NCBI RefSeq assembly: GCF_019504385.1
Contig: NZ_CP080590.1
Coordinates: 476,001-540,000, forward strand
Direction of reading: 5' to 3'
DNA from: Devosia salina
Lineage (GTDB): Bacteria; Pseudomonadota; Alphaproteobacteria; Rhizobiales; Devosiaceae
DNA length: 64,000 nt
Every line of letters starts with the position of its first letter. The stretch's first letter is position 1. The notes below the pieces were generated by a model that was given only the letters and a program-made list of their open reading frames with translations, did not search any database and was not told where the DNA came from. The translations under genes were made by a program, and so were the position numbers. Below are positions 1 to 8,070 of this stretch, one piece after another.

Positions 1-64
1 GGGTGCCCGCGGGCACAATGCCTGCAGTTTGCCCTGCTGCCGACTACCCGATAGAAAGCTCCCC

Positions 65-1357
65 ATGCCCCTTCGCCTCGACAGCGCCGAAGCCGATTTC
101 GAACAGCGCTTTTCCGATCTGCTTGCCGGCAAGCGCGAGTCCAGCAAGGACGTCAACGACACGGTCGCAGGCATCATCGCCGATGTGCGGGCGCGCGGCG
201 ATGAAGCCGTCGTCGAACTCACCAACAAGTTCGATCGCGCCGGCGTCACCCGCGACACCCTGGCCTTCACCGCAGATGAGATCGCCGCGGCCGCTGCCGG
301 CGTGCCCGACCATGTGCGCACCGCCCTGCAGACCGCCCATGACCGCATCAAGTCCCATCACGAAAAGCAGAAGCCTCAGGACCACGTCTATACCGACGCG
401 CTCGGCGTCACCCTCGGTTCCCGCTGGACGCCGGTCGATGCCGTCGGCATCTATGTGCCGGGCGGCCTCGCCTCCTACCCGTCCTCGGTGCTGATGAATG
501 CCGTGCCCGCCCGCGTTGCCGGCGTTTCCCGCATCGCCATGGTCGTGCCCACCCCCAATGGCGAGATCAACCCGGCCATCCTCGCCGCCGCCCAGATCGC
601 CGGCATCACCGAGATCTACCGCATCGGCGGCGCCCAGGCCGTGGCCGCACTCGCCTACGGGACCGAGACCATTCCCCGGGTCGACAAGGTCACCGGCCCC
701 GGCAATGCCTATGTCGCCACCGCCAAGCGCCAGGTCTTCGGCCAGGTCGGCATCGACATGATCGCCGGTCCCTCCGAAGTGCTGGTCATCGCCGATAGCT
801 CCGCCAACCCCGCCTGGGTGGCCGCCGATCTCATCGCCCAGGCCGAACATGGGGCAGGGGCCCAGTCCATTCTCGTCACCACCGATGCCGCGCTTGCCGG
901 CGCGGTGGAGGCCGAGGTCGACCGCCAGCTGTCCCTGCTGCCCAAACAGGCGATTGCCCGAGAAGGCTGGGACGAGTTCGGCGCCATCATCACCGTCGCT
1001 ACGCTCGACCAGGCTGCCGAGCTGGCCAACCGCATCGCCTCCGAACATGTCGAACTGGCCATCGACGATCCGCAATCGCTGCTCCCCGCCATTCGCCACG
1101 CCGGGGCGATCTTCCTCGGCCACCACACGCCCGAGGCCATTGGCGACTATGTCGGCGGCTCCAACCACGTCCTGCCCACCGCCCGCTCGGCGCGCTTTGC
1201 CTCGGGGCTGGGCGTGCTCGATTTCATGAAGCGCACATCGCTCCTCGGTTGCACGCCATCGTCGCTGGCCGCCCTGGCCGAGCCCGCCGTCACCATTGCC
1301 GGCGTGGAAGATCTCGACGGCCATGGCCGGTCCATCTCGATCAGGCTTAATCGGTGA
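65..1357 (+). CDS. hisD: Histidinol dehydrogenase
   Basis: Catalyses the last two steps of histidine biosynthesis, the NAD-dependent four-electron oxidation of L-histidinol to L-histidine, in the cytoplasm as a zinc enzyme. The predicted 431 residues match the usual family length of about 430. The Glu-His pair expected at the active site is seen at E327-H328 (SEHVE context) and the later conserved His at H368 in GGSNHVLP. An in-frame ATG at 29 would add 12 residues unlike the family start, so the ATG at 65 (MPLRLDS) is preferred. The stop overlaps the GTG start of the next gene by four bases, which suggests translational coupling. The gene starts a hisD-UPF0262-infA-maf-yacG block typical of Rhizobiales. 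Family identity is certain; the exact start is very likely. Confidence 0.97.
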   Translation: MPLRLDSAEADFEQRFSDLLAGKRESSKDVNDTVAGIIADVRARGDEAVVELTNKFDRAGVTRDTLAFTADEIAAAAAGVPDHVRTALQTAHDRIKSHHEKQKPQDHVYTDALGVTLGSRWTPVDAVGIYVPGGLASYPSSVLMNAVPARVAGVSRIAMVVPTPNGEINPAILAAAQIAGITEIYRIGGAQAVAALAYGTETIPRVDKVTGPGNAYVATAKRQVFGQVGIDMIAGPSEVLVIADSSANPAWVAADLIAQAEHGAGAQSILVTTDAALAGAVEAEVDRQLSLLPKQAIAREGWDEFGAIITVATLDQAAELANRIASEHVELAIDDPQSLLPAIRHAGAIFLGHHTPEAIGDYVGGSNHVLPTARSARFASGLGVLDFMKRTSLLGCTPSSLAALAEPAVTIAGVEDLDGHGRSISIRLNR

Positions 1358-2307
1358 GCATTTCCATGGGCACAGAGCAGGCGGCGACCGACCGGAACAG
1401 GCTGGTCACCGTCACACTCGACCCCAACACCATCACCTCGATCAATCCCGACGAGGTGCATGAATGGCGCATCGCCATCTATGACCTGCTCGAGGACAAT
1501 TCCTTCAAGCCCGCCCGCGTCACCGCCGAAGGGCCCTATGCGCTCCACATGTCGATCATCGGCAATTACATCCTGCTCGACGTGCGCAACCCCGAGACCT
1601 TCCAGCCCATCGCCGCGCACTACCTCTCGCTGACCCCGTTCCGCCGGCTGATCCGCGACTATTTCCGCATCCGCGATGCCTATTACGAGGCCATCCGTTC
1701 GGCCCAGCCTTTCCAGATCGAAACCGTCGACATGGCCCGGCGCGGCATGCACAACGAGGCCGCAGAATTGCTGCGCGCCCGCCTCACCAACAAGATCATC
1801 ATCGATCTCAACACCGCCCGGCGCCTCTTCACCCTCATCTGCGCGGTCCAGCCCTATGCCAGTCGCATCGACGAGGCGACCAGCGAACTGCCCACCGTGC
1901 TCTTCGTGTGCTCGATGAATTCGGTGCGCTCGCCCATCGCCGCGGCCCTCGCCCGCCAGGCCTTTCCCGGGCGCCTCATTGCCCGCTCTGTGGGCGTCAA
2001 TGGCGGCAAGGCCGACCAGTTCGTTTACGAGGTCATGGAAGAGATCGGCATTGATATGAGCGTGCACACGCCACATATCCTGGATGAACTGGTCGCCAAC
2101 CATTTCGATCTCGTCATCACCCTCTCCGACGACGCCCCCGACGCGGTCCGCCGCAAGGGTCTCGAAATGGGTGCGCTCGAGGAGTGGAAGGTCGACGATC
2201 CTTCCCTGGTCGAGGGCAGTCGCGAGGTGGTGCTCAACGCCTATCGGGCCCTCAGGGACGATCTGCGCAAGCGGGTGCGGGCCCGTCTGGAGCCGCTGGT
2301 TGGCTGA
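1354..2307 (+). CDS. UPF0262 protein fused to low-molecular-weight phosphatase
   Basis: One 317-residue reading frame joins two proteins that are usually separate neighbours in Rhizobiales. Residues about 10-165 match UPF0262 (function unknown), including the LSLTPFRRLIRDY and TARRLFTLIC segments that normally lie near the end of that protein. Residues about 178-317 form a low-molecular-weight protein-tyrosine-phosphatase/arsenate-reductase-like domain: the P-loop CX5RS is seen from C186 to R192 (CSMNSVRS), and a VDDP segment near residue 282 fits the family's general-acid Asp-Pro loop. I see no stop or frameshift between the halves. The GTG start at 1354 overlaps the hisD stop; an ATG at 1366 is the alternative. 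Substrate is unknown: phosphotyrosine phosphatase or arsenate reductase are both possible, though the ArsC-type second and third redox Cys are not evident. Confidence 0.88.
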   Translation: MSISMGTEQAATDRNRLVTVTLDPNTITSINPDEVHEWRIAIYDLLEDNSFKPARVTAEGPYALHMSIIGNYILLDVRNPETFQPIAAHYLSLTPFRRLIRDYFRIRDAYYEAIRSAQPFQIETVDMARRGMHNEAAELLRARLTNKIIIDLNTARRLFTLICAVQPYASRIDEATSELPTVLFVCSMNSVRSPIAAALARQAFPGRLIARSVGVNGGKADQFVYEVMEEIGIDMSVHTPHILDELVANHFDLVITLSDDAPDAVRRKGLEMGALEEWKVDDPSLVEGSREVVLNAYRALRDDLRKRVRARLEPLVG

Positions 2308-2459
2308 CGGCCGGGGCCAGGTTCTGCACCGCTTGGCGGCCCGCAAGGTGGACCCTCGGGCGGGTGGTTCACAAAACCGATGAATTGAAGTAGGTTCCGC
2401 CCGATTTTGCGGCCCCGGCCAGCCAACAATGGCGCATGGGGGCCTTCTCAGGAGAAAGT

Positions 2460-2678
2460 ATGGCCAAGGAAGAAGTGCTCGAATTTCCGGGCGTGGTCAC
2501 CGAATTGCTTCCCAACGCGACCTTTCGCGTGAAGCTGGAAAACGACCATGAAATCATCGCCCACACCGCCGGGCGCATGCGCAAGAACCGCATTCGCGTT
2601 CTCGCCGGCGACAAGGTGCTGTGCGAAATGACCCCCTATGACCTCACCAAGGGTCGCATTACCTATCGCTTCAAATAA
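2460..2678 (+). CDS. infA: Translation initiation factor IF-1
   Basis: IF-1 binds the ribosomal A site during initiation and is a single OB-fold of about 72 residues, which is exactly the predicted length here. The N-terminal [11 protein letters not shown] and the C-terminal [12 protein letters not shown] are family signatures. An upstream in-frame ATG at 2436 would add eight residues; the start at 2460 has AGGAGA a few bases before it and gives the canonical N terminus, so it is chosen. The gene sits between the phosphatase fusion and maf, the conserved rhizobial arrangement, and is probably co-transcribed with maf and yacG (15 bases to the next start). Nothing unusual is seen. Confidence 0.97.
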   Translation: MAKEEVLEFPGVVTELLPNATFRVKLENDHEIIAHTAGRMRKNRIRVLAGDKVLCEMTPYDLTKGRITYRFK

Positions 2679-2693
2679 GGGGCATCCCGCGCC

Positions 2694-3332
2694 ATGGCCG
2701 GACGTCCCGACCTGATTCTGGCCTCCGCCTCGCCGCGCCGGCTCGCCCTTCTCAACCAGATCGGCATCGAGCCCGAGCATCTGGTGCCGGCCCATGTCGA
2801 TGAAACTCCCGAAAAGGGCGAATTGCCGCGCAAGCTGGCGCAACGTCTGGCCGACCTCAAGGCACTCACCGCCCAGCACAAGGCCAGCGTCGCCGGCTTT
2901 GGTGGCAATACCATGGTGCTGGCTGCCGATACCGTGGTCGCCGTGGGGCGCCGCATCCTGCCCAAGGCCGAGACCATGGAGGAGGCAGCCGATTGCCTTC
3001 GCCTGCTCTCGGGTCGGGCCCACCGCGTCTATACCGGGGTGACGCTGATCACCCCCTCGGGCGCGCGCCGCCATCGCCTTGTCGAAACCCGCATCCGCTT
3101 CAAGCGCCTCTCGGGCAAGGAAATGGAAGCCTATCTTGCCAGTGCCGAATGGCGCGACAAGGCCGGCGGCTACGCCATCCAGGGCATTGCCGGCGCCTTC
3201 GTGGTCAAGCTGGTCGGCTCCTATTCCGCCGTCGTCGGCCTGCCGCTGCACGAAACCGCCCAGCTCCTCGCCGGCGAAGGCTATCCCGTGCATTTCAACT
3301 GGCTCAACCAGTCGAGCCTGTCGGGCGTGTGA
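2694..3332 (+). CDS. maf: Maf-family nucleotide pyrophosphatase
   Basis: Maf proteins hydrolyse non-canonical or modified nucleoside triphosphates to monophosphate plus pyrophosphate and are linked to septum formation when overproduced. The 212 residues include the N-terminal LASASPRR nucleotide-binding signature at about residues 9-16, the central VLAADTVV with the conserved Asp, and the C-terminal [10 protein letters not shown] segment. All expected blocks are present in order. The stop codon overlaps the yacG start in a TGATG arrangement, and infA lies 15 bases upstream, so the three genes form one unit. Which Maf substrate class (dTTP/UTP or m7GTP) it prefers cannot be decided with confidence. 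Confidence 0.95.
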   Translation: MAGRPDLILASASPRRLALLNQIGIEPEHLVPAHVDETPEKGELPRKLAQRLADLKALTAQHKASVAGFGGNTMVLAADTVVAVGRRILPKAETMEEAADCLRLLSGRAHRVYTGVTLITPSGARRHRLVETRIRFKRLSGKEMEAYLASAEWRDKAGGYAIQGIAGAFVVKLVGSYSAVVGLPLHETAQLLAGEGYPVHFNWLNQSSLSGV

Positions 3333-3511
3333 TGCCGGAAACGCCGCACAAAAAATGCCCCATCTGCGGCAAGCCGGCCGTGGACGAGTTCAAGCCCTTC
3401 TGCTCGAAACGCTGCGCCGATATCGACCTCAACCGCTGGCTCACCGGCAATTACGTCATCCCCGCCAGGGATGACGAGCCGCTGCCTGATGCGGACGGCG
3501 AGGAGAACTAG
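3332..3511 (+). CDS. yacG: DNA gyrase inhibitor YacG
   Basis: YacG is a small zinc protein that binds GyrB and inhibits gyrase in Escherichia coli. The 59 residues contain a four-Cys zinc ribbon, CPIC followed by CSKRC, then the [10 protein letters not shown] motif that is the family hallmark, and an acidic tail. The ATG at 3332 overlaps the maf stop, so translation is likely coupled. It is read in a different frame from maf, and a longer frame through maf should not be taken as the gene. Length and motifs are normal for the family. It closes the infA-maf-yacG operon; two copies of a 70-bp repeat follow before tRNA-Phe. Confidence 0.93.
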   Translation: MPETPHKKCPICGKPAVDEFKPFCSKRCADIDLNRWLTGNYVIPARDDEPLPDADGEEN

Positions 3512-3550
3512 CCTTTCGCTCGTCTTCACCCCGATCTGTCGGTTGCTGCT

Positions 3551-3620
3551 CACCTCCCCCTTGATGGGGGAGGTAGCGCAGCTGGGCCCATAGGGCCTTA
3601 GCGGAGCTAGGTGGGGGTGG
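3551..3620. repeat. Family A intergenic repeat, copy 1
   Basis: A 70-bp element opens with a palindrome (CACCTCCCCC, short loop, GGGGGAGGT), continues through GCGCAGCTGGGCCCATAGGG and ends GCGGAGCTAGGTGGGGGTGG. Nearly identical copies lie at 3682-3751 and 11526-11593. The stretch 3512-3889 between yacG and tRNA-Phe holds only these two copies, a 61-base spacer and the tRNA promoter; no gene is seen there. Confidence 0.85.
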
Positions 3621-3681
3621 CTCCGCGACGGCGAGCCGATTGAAGAAGGCAAGGGCCAGGACTAGCTCCAGCGGCCCTTCA

Positions 3682-3751
3682 CACCTCCCCCTCGATGGGG
3701 GAGGTAGCGCAGCTCGGCCCATAGGGCCATAGCGGAGCTAGGTGGGGGTGG
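3682..3751. repeat. Family A intergenic repeat, copy 2
   Basis: Direct repeat of the element at 3551-3620 in the same orientation, differing at only a few positions (for example TCGATGG for TTGATGG and CATAG for CTTAG). The tandem arrangement could be a miniature mobile repeat or a transcription-termination structure downstream of yacG; no target-site duplication was identified by eye. Confidence 0.85.
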
Positions 3752-3825
3752 CGCGCCGTCCGCCGGATAGTGCAGGCCCATCACCCACCTCTCCAAATCC
3801 CTTTATCCACACCGCGTTTTCGCGC

Positions 3826-3854
3826 TTGCGCGGCAAAATCCGTTCCCCTATAAG
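3826..3854 (+). promoter_or_regulatory. Predicted tRNA-Phe promoter
   Basis: TTGCGC at 3826-3831 and TATAAG at 3849-3854 are separated by 17 bases, a good sigma-70 spacing, and lie 36 bases before the mature tRNA 5' end. This is a motif match only. Confidence 0.6.
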
Positions 3855-3889
3855 GCCGGTGGCTCGCGGCACCGCCGCAACGGCCCGAT

Positions 3890-3965
3890 GCCCAGATAGC
3901 TCAGTTGGTAGAGCAGCGGATTGAAAATCCGCGTGTCGCTGGTTCGATTCCGGCTCTGGGCACCA
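3890..3965 (+). tRNA. tRNA-Phe (GAA)
   Basis: A 76-base cloverleaf with CCA encoded. The acceptor stem pairs GCCCAGA with TCTGGGC, the D arm carries AGTTGGTAGA, the anticodon stem GCGGA/TCCGC encloses the loop TTGAAAA with anticodon GAA, and the T arm has TTCGATT. A run of five T follows within six bases of the CCA end and may help termination. Its place after yacG is conserved in Rhizobiales. Confidence 0.97.
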
Positions 3966-4156
3966 CTTTTTCCCAACACGTGCCACCGATGTGAATGCTC
4001 GCCCCTCCATGGCGTGCGTCGCCTCCTGTCGGGTTGGCCGGTCTTGGGACTTATCCCCATCCCTCCCAAGTATAAATCAATAAACTTTTATGCGAGTGCA
4101 AACGCTCCCTTTACGCGGCGCAGTCTAGATTGCTGTTTCTGTACCTTTGAGGGCGG

Positions 4157-6004
4157 ATGATGGTGTCGGGCAGTACGGAACTATTGCTTCGCGTGCAGAC
4201 GGAAGTCCTGGAAGCCGTCGCGCGCGGGGTCGATCTGGGTGAAGTGGGCGCCATGCTGTGCCGGCGGGTCGAAGGCGTTGCCGCCGGCGTCATCTGCTCC
4301 ATCCTGCTGATCGACGAGGCCGGCATTGTCCGGCCGCTGGCGGGGCCGAGCCTGCCGCCTGCCTATTCGGCGGCGATCAATGGCGTGGCCATCGGGCCCT
4401 GTGCCGGCTCCTGCGGCACGGCCGCCTGGCGCAAGGAACCGGTCATCGTCACCGATATCGAGACCGACCCGCTCTGGGCGGACTACAAGGCCCTGGCCCT
4501 GCCACTGGGGCTCCTCGCCTGCTGGTCCAGTCCCATCTTCGATGCCGACGGCAAGGTCATCGCCACCTTCGCCTTCTATTACGACACAAGGCGCGGCCCG
4601 ACCGCGTTCGAGCATCAGCTGGTCGACACCTGCGTACATCTGTGCGCCCTGGCCATCGAGCACGAACGCGTGCGCGCCCGGAACCACCACCTGGCCTATT
4701 TCGACGTCCTGACCGAACTGCCCAATCGCGCCCATTTCAACGCCCAGCTGGCCGAGCGCACCCTGGTCGGGGATCCCTTTGGCCTGCTGCTGCTCGATAT
4801 CGATCATCTCAAGCTGGTCAATGACAGCATCGGCCATGCGGCCGGCGATGCGCTCATCCGCACCATTGCCCGGCGTCTGGCGGCCTGCGGCCCCGACATC
4901 CTGCCCTTCCGGCTGGGCGGCGACGAAATGGCCATGCTGGTCATCGGCTGCGCCGATCACGCGGCGCTCGAAATCGCGGCCAGGAGCGTCCTGGCCTCCG
5001 TCTCCGGCATGGTCCTGGTGGGCGAGCAGAGCATCGACGCGCATGTGACGCTTGGCGGCGCGCTCTATGGCGTGGACGGGCAAGATGCCGACACCATCTG
5101 CCAGAACGCCGATTTCGCGCTCTACCAGGCCAAGCAGACCCATCGCGGCAATTATGTCGGCTTCCGTCCCGATCTGCGCACCGCCATGGTAGAGCGCATC
5201 TCCATGGTGCGCCAGCTCGATGCGGCCATGGCCCAGGGCCGGGTCATCCCGCACTATCAGCCCATCGTGCGGCTCGAAACCGCCGAGATCGTCGGGCTCG
5301 AGGCGCTGGCCCGCCTGGTCATGCCCGATGGCAGCGTGGTGTCGGCCGGCGCCTTCCATGCCGCCCTCGCCGATCCGCGCATCGCCTACCACCTCACCGG
5401 GCAGATGCTCGAACAGGTGGCGCGCGACATTCGCGGTTGGCTCGATGCCGGCATTCCGTTCCAGCATGTCGGGGTCAATGTCACCACCGGCGATTTCATG
5501 CGCGGCGACCTGGCCGAGCGCGTCACGACGCTGTTCGGTGCCCATCAGGTGCCGCTGAGCCATGTGGTGCTGGAGGTCAATGAATCGGTGTTCATGGGCG
5601 GCAGCGATCAGGCCGTGCCGCGTGCCGTCGAAGCGCTGCGCGAACAGGGCATCCTGGTTGCGCTCGACGATTTCGGCACCGGCTTTGCCTCGCTCACTCA
5701 CCTCTTGAGCTTCCCCGTCGACGTCATCAAGATCGACCGCTCCTTCGTTGAAAAGCTGGGCAGCGATCCGTCCAGCGGCGTGGTCGTCCGCGCCATTCTC
5801 GACATCGCCCGGCGGCTCGACATGAAGGTCATCGCCGAGGGTATCGAGACCACCCAGCAGGTCGCTGTGCTGCGCCAGTTCGGCTGCCTGATCGGGCAGG
5901 GCTATCTGTTCTCCCGGCCGGTGCCGGCCAGCGACGCCACTCAGATGTTGCGCCTGTTCGGCCAGAAGCTGCCTTTGCGCCCGCGCGCCCGCGCCAATGC
6001 CTGA
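4157..6004 (+). CDS. GAF-GGDEF-EAL cyclic-di-GMP protein
   Basis: A 615-residue soluble signalling protein with no membrane segment. Residues about 1-170 form a GAF sensor domain, 185-345 a GGDEF domain and 360-605 an EAL domain. The cyclase signature reads GGDEM at 254-258, so the last residue is Met rather than Phe while the metal and substrate residues GGDE remain; no RXXD inhibitory site is seen before it. The EAL domain looks complete: EAL at 382-384, DDFGTG, KIDRS, AEGIET and QGYLFSRP are all present, so phosphodiesterase activity is the safer prediction, with the GGDEF domain either active or a GTP sensor. Two adjacent ATGs (4157, 4160) follow a GAGGGCGG-type ribosome site. It is monocistronic, ending in a strong terminator. 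Confidence 0.95.
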   Translation: MMVSGSTELLLRVQTEVLEAVARGVDLGEVGAMLCRRVEGVAAGVICSILLIDEAGIVRPLAGPSLPPAYSAAINGVAIGPCAGSCGTAAWRKEPVIVTDIETDPLWADYKALALPLGLLACWSSPIFDADGKVIATFAFYYDTRRGPTAFEHQLVDTCVHLCALAIEHERVRARNHHLAYFDVLTELPNRAHFNAQLAERTLVGDPFGLLLLDIDHLKLVNDSIGHAAGDALIRTIARRLAACGPDILPFRLGGDEMAMLVIGCADHAALEIAARSVLASVSGMVLVGEQSIDAHVTLGGALYGVDGQDADTICQNADFALYQAKQTHRGNYVGFRPDLRTAMVERISMVRQLDAAMAQGRVIPHYQPIVRLETAEIVGLEALARLVMPDGSVVSAGAFHAALADPRIAYHLTGQMLEQVARDIRGWLDAGIPFQHVGVNVTTGDFMRGDLAERVTTLFGAHQVPLSHVVLEVNESVFMGGSDQAVPRAVEALREQGILVALDDFGTGFASLTHLLSFPVDVIKIDRSFVEKLGSDPSSGVVVRAILDIARRLDMKVIAEGIETTQQVAVLRQFGCLIGQGYLFSRPVPASDATQMLRLFGQKLPLRPRARANA

Positions 6005-6028
6005 TCGGTCATCGCGCCGGGCATGAAA

Positions 6029-6061
6029 AAGGCCCGGCACCTCGGGGGAGGGCCGGGCCTT
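6029..6061 (+). terminator. Hairpin terminator after the GAF-GGDEF-EAL gene
   Basis: AAGGCCCGGC (6029-6038) pairs perfectly with GCCGGGCCTT (6052-6061) over a 13-base loop, 25 bases past the stop at 6004. There is no long T run, so it is a strong hairpin rather than a textbook intrinsic terminator. Confidence 0.7.
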
Positions 6062-6202
6062 GGGCTCTGGCGGCATGGTCACGGGTCGCCGGGGGAGGGA
6101 CCGCGCCCCGTCCACGAAATGCCGAGCTCTGGAGAAGCGCGCTTGGGGGGAACCGCGCTTCCTTGCCTATCTAGATAAGTGCAGCTATCGCCCGTTCAAG
6201 GG

Positions 6203-6367
6203 TCAGGTGACATGGATCAGCAGTGTTGCCGCCACGGCCACCATGCCAAAGGCGCTCAGTCCCGCTGCCACCAGCATCAGTCGGGCATGCTGCGCATGGG
6301 CGCTGCGCCGCACGGCCCGCCGCACCGAGGCGAGTTCGCTTCCGAAATGCTCTGAAAGATTAGCCAT
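6203..6367 (-). CDS. Small single-pass membrane protein (hypothetical)
   Basis: Not a family I recognise. From the ATG at 6367 it encodes 54 residues: a polar and basic N-terminal half (MANLSEHFGSELASVRRAVRRS) followed by one hydrophobic span of about 22 residues reaching the C terminus. An ATG further upstream at 6445 would add 26 residues, rich in Gly, Gln and Pro, that do not look native. The ribosome site is unconvincing: a GGGG lies about nine bases upstream. It lies alone between the GAF-GGDEF-EAL gene and uxaC and is read opposite to both. It may be a real small inner-membrane protein or a chance frame; the clear charge-then-helix layout favours real. Confidence 0.45.
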   Translation of the reverse strand: MANLSEHFGSELASVRRAVRRSAHAQHARLMLVAAGLSAFGMVAVAATLLIHVT

Positions 6368-6534
6368 GCTCCACCCCGCCGCACCTGGCGTTGTCTGAAC
6401 GCCATGTTGTCCTGCCGGGCAGCCGCCTTGCTGGGCTGTTCTCACCCTGATGCGTCCACGATAGACCCGGCGCCACCGGCCGCGTAGCCAAGCCTTGCAA
6501 CGCAGTTAATTTGTTTCAAACGCGATCCAGTTGC

Positions 6535-6550
6535 ATCTTGTATGGAAGAT
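6535..6550. promoter_or_regulatory. Palindromic site upstream of uxaC shared with glpD
   Basis: ATCTTGTATGGAAGAT has five-base arms (ATCTT/AAGAT) about 38 bases before the uxaC ATG. A 16-base core, CATCTTGTATGGAAGA, recurs exactly on the other strand upstream of glpD near 20046-20061. The form resembles GntR/FadR-type operators (ATCTTGTATACAAGAT with two changes); this is inference. Confidence 0.5.
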
Positions 6551-6587
6551 ATTGAAACCGCCGGTCGAACATGGCACAACCACCGCC

Positions 6588-8006
6588 ATGACCCAGCCCA
6601 GCCATCTCCACCCCGATCGCCTCTTTCCCGCGTCCGAGCCGGCGCGCGCCATCGCGCGTGACCTCTATCCGGCCGTCCGGGACCTGCCGCTTGTTAGCCC
6701 GCATGGCCATACCGACCCGTCCTGGTTTGCCGCCAATGAGCGCTTTGCCAGTCCCACGGCCCTGTTCCTGACGCCCGATCACTATGTGCTGCGCATGCTC
6801 AAGAGCCGGGGCATTTCCTATGATGCGCTCGGCATTGCGCGCAAGGATGGCCAGCCCGTCGAAACCGATGGGCGCAAGGCGTGGCGCCTGTTTGCCGAGA
6901 ACTACTTCCTGTTCGCCGGCACCCCATCCAAGACCTGGATCGATCATTCCTTCCATGCCGTCTTCGGCATCACCGAGGAACTGTCCGGCGCCACCGCCGA
7001 CAGCATCTATGACGCCATCGATGCCCAGCTGGGCGCGCCGGACCTGCGCCCCCGCGCCATTATCGAGCGCTTCAAGGTGGAAGTCATCGCCACCACCGAA
7101 TTCGCGCTCGATCCGCTCACCCATCACCAGTCCATGCTCGATCAGGGCCTCATCGGCCAGGTGCGCACCACCTATCGCCCCGATGACGTGACCGATCCCA
7201 GCCGCGCCGCCATTGTCGAGAACCTCCACAGGTTCGGCGAATTGACCGGCGAGGACATCAGCAAATGGGATGGGCTGATCAACGCCCATCGCAAGCGGCG
7301 CGAATATTTCCGCCGTTTCGGCGCCGTCGCCACCGATCATGGCGTCCCCACCGCCAACACCGCCGATCTGCCCCTTGCCGAAAAGCAGGCCCTGCTCGAC
7401 AAGGTCTTGGCCGGTCGTCACGACGCCAATGATGCCGAGCTGTTTCGTGCCCAGATGCTGACCGAAATGGCGCTGCTTTCGGTCGAGGACGGCATGGTCA
7501 TGCAGATCCATGCCGGCTCGCGCCGCAACACCGATCCGCTGCTGTTCGCCACGCGCGGGGCCGATTTGGGCGCCGATATTCCCGGCCCCACCGATTATGT
7601 CGGCGGCATGAAGGCGCTGCTCAGCCGCTGCGGCAACGAGCCGAACCTCAGGCTCATCATGTTCGTGCTCGACGAAACCACCTATGCCCGCGAACTGGCC
7701 CCCATGGCGGGCTACTGGCCCTCACTGATGATCGGCCCGCCCTGGTGGTTCCATGATAGCCCGCAGGGCATTCGCCGCTATCTCGACCAGGTTGTGGAAA
7801 CCGCCGGCTTCTACAATCTCGCCGGCTTCAACGACGACACCCGCGCTCTGCTCTCCATTCCCGCCCGCCACGATGTCTGGCGCCGCGAGGTCTGCGGCTT
7901 CCTCGCCGGCTGGGTCGCCGAACACCGCCTCAGCAAGGCCAGCGCCGAAGAGATCGCCGTGCACCTGAGCTACCAGGCGGCGAAAGACGCTTACAGGATC
8001 AAGTAA
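6588..8006 (+). CDS. uxaC: Glucuronate isomerase
   Basis: UxaC interconverts D-glucuronate and D-fructuronate (and galacturonate with tagaturonate), the entry step of hexuronate breakdown, in the cytoplasm. The 472 residues match the family length of about 470. Near the N terminus the SPHGHTDP segment holds the HxH metal site of the amidohydrolase fold, and the C-terminal half carries the expected AGYWPSLMIGPPWWFHDS block. The ATG at 6588 gives the usual start MTQPSHLHPDRLF; an upstream in-frame ATG at 6531 would fall within the palindromic operator region. No other uronate genes lie nearby, so it is isolated from a pathway cluster. The 16-bp site just upstream, also found before glpD, suggests regulation by a sugar-acid-responsive repressor, but the regulator is not in this window. 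Confidence 0.95.
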   Translation: MTQPSHLHPDRLFPASEPARAIARDLYPAVRDLPLVSPHGHTDPSWFAANERFASPTALFLTPDHYVLRMLKSRGISYDALGIARKDGQPVETDGRKAWRLFAENYFLFAGTPSKTWIDHSFHAVFGITEELSGATADSIYDAIDAQLGAPDLRPRAIIERFKVEVIATTEFALDPLTHHQSMLDQGLIGQVRTTYRPDDVTDPSRAAIVENLHRFGELTGEDISKWDGLINAHRKRREYFRRFGAVATDHGVPTANTADLPLAEKQALLDKVLAGRHDANDAELFRAQMLTEMALLSVEDGMVMQIHAGSRRNTDPLLFATRGADLGADIPGPTDYVGGMKALLSRCGNEPNLRLIMFVLDETTYARELAPMAGYWPSLMIGPPWWFHDSPQGIRRYLDQVVETAGFYNLAGFNDDTRALLSIPARHDVWRREVCGFLAGWVAEHRLSKASAEEIAVHLSYQAAKDAYRIK

Positions 8007-8070
8007 CCTCAGTTGAATTTCGGGGAGACTGCACTACTTCTATTAGAGATGTGTTGGGGGCCCAACTGAA

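Noticed and set aside
44..1324. A 426-codon open frame antisense to hisD
   Set aside because: It is a shadow of a GC-rich gene: composition is Gly/Asp/Ala-heavy with no recognisable domain and it runs opposite to a certain gene.
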